A stretch of 5,966 bases of DNA, from positions 1 to 5,966 of the forward strand of contig CAZEQL010000052.1 in NCBI GenBank assembly GCA_964514415.1. Direction: 5' to 3'. The notes under the pieces are model-generated. The model ran no database searches, was not told where the DNA came from, and saw nothing but the letters and a program-made list of their open reading frames with translations. Origin of the DNA: CAZEQL01 sp964514415. GTDB taxonomy: Bacteria > Chloroflexota > Dehalococcoidia > GIF9 > AB-539-J10. The stretch's first letter is position 1. Every line of letters begins with the position of its first letter. The translations under genes and the position numbers were made by a program. This document shows, in pieces, positions 5,796 through 5,966 of the stretch.

Positions 5796-5966
5796 TTAAG
5801 TAGGTAACCCAACTAGGGGTTGTTGCATCATATAATATCTTACCGTATGAGGTGATAATTTTTTGTAGGGGTCAACCTGTTGGGTTCCTCTTTTCTCCTC
5901 ATATGCCTTGCACAGCTTGTCTAATTTAGCATCGATATTTCTCTTGAGCCGAGCGGGATTTAAGCC
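5796..5966 (-). CDS. C-terminal end of a protein, possibly a transposase (partial)
   Basis: The last 56 codons and stop of a minus-strand frame that enters from beyond the right edge, open to the window boundary. Visible residues include LNPARLKRNIDAKLDKL, a basic helical stretch, then PYKKLSPHTVRYYMMQQPL and a stop. The basic composition and the LNP...L..N start of the segment resemble the tails of DDE integrase-type transposases as I remember them. No catalytic residue is in view, so the call is tentative. The inverted repeats just downstream would fit an element end or a terminator. It could equally be the end of another DNA-binding protein. Whether the complete gene is intact cannot be seen. 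Confidence 0.4.
   Translation of the reverse strand, partial: GLNPARLKRNIDAKLDKLCKAYEEKRGTQQVDPYKKLSPHTVRYYMMQQPLVGLPT

Noticed and set aside
1..5966. CRISPR array, tRNA, rRNA, tandem repeats or toxin-antitoxin pair
   Set aside because: None was seen on either strand. The only repeated protein segment is the USP domain end.

Overview
The window looks like bacterial chromosome of moderate GC content. It holds a short ribosomal-protein operon, a cation-pump locus, and one convergent gene, with the tail of a possible mobile element at the right edge. Protein resemblance (S16/KH pair, an ArsB/NhaD-type permease start, a BFN-domain nuclease-family protein) recalls Chloroflexota, particularly Dehalococcoidia. 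That assignment is from memory of the families, not from a search, and is held loosely.

Left part (1-830): a near-consensus sigma70-type promoter (TTGACA, 17-base spacer, GATAAT) sits so close to the rpsP start that the transcript would be almost leaderless. rpsP (ribosomal protein S16) is followed by khpA (KH-domain RNA-binding protein) behind a GGAA-capped hairpin and a strong ribosome binding site. The rimM-trmD-rplS genes that commonly follow this pair in bacteria are absent. Instead there are 426 bases without a gene (641-1066), containing several good inverted repeats, one of them a candidate terminator.

Centre (1067-4685): a complete 902-residue P2-like cation-transporting P-type ATPase lies between two genes that both look cut. 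On its left is only the first ~96 residues of an ArsB/NhaD (SLC13-like) permease, joined in frame to a 16-residue unrelated tail that overlaps the ATPase start codon. On its right is a universal stress protein (UspA) whose second domain is whole but whose first domain survives only as its last ~20 residues. Both cuts lie at the edges of the ATPase gene. The simplest reading is that a pump segment replaced the end of a permease and the beginning of a tandem-USP gene, or that separate deletions joined them. All three reading frames run the same way with tight spacing, so they probably form one transcription unit. The pump keeps all catalytic motifs, but several cation-site residues differ from the calcium pump SERCA, so its ion is not predictable here.

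Right part (4686-5966): the pump/USP unit and a minus-strand BFN-domain (DUF151) gene converge on a compact pair of opposed hairpin terminators separated by a 16-base perfect palindrome. The BFN gene has its own good promoter and ribosome binding site. Beyond it lie ~270 gene-free bases with inverted repeats, and then the C-terminal 56 codons of a minus-strand reading frame entering from outside the window, tentatively a transposase tail.

I see no rRNA, tRNA, CRISPR array or recognisable riboswitch. The main point of interest is the rearranged pump locus; I do not see clear evidence of a wholly new system.
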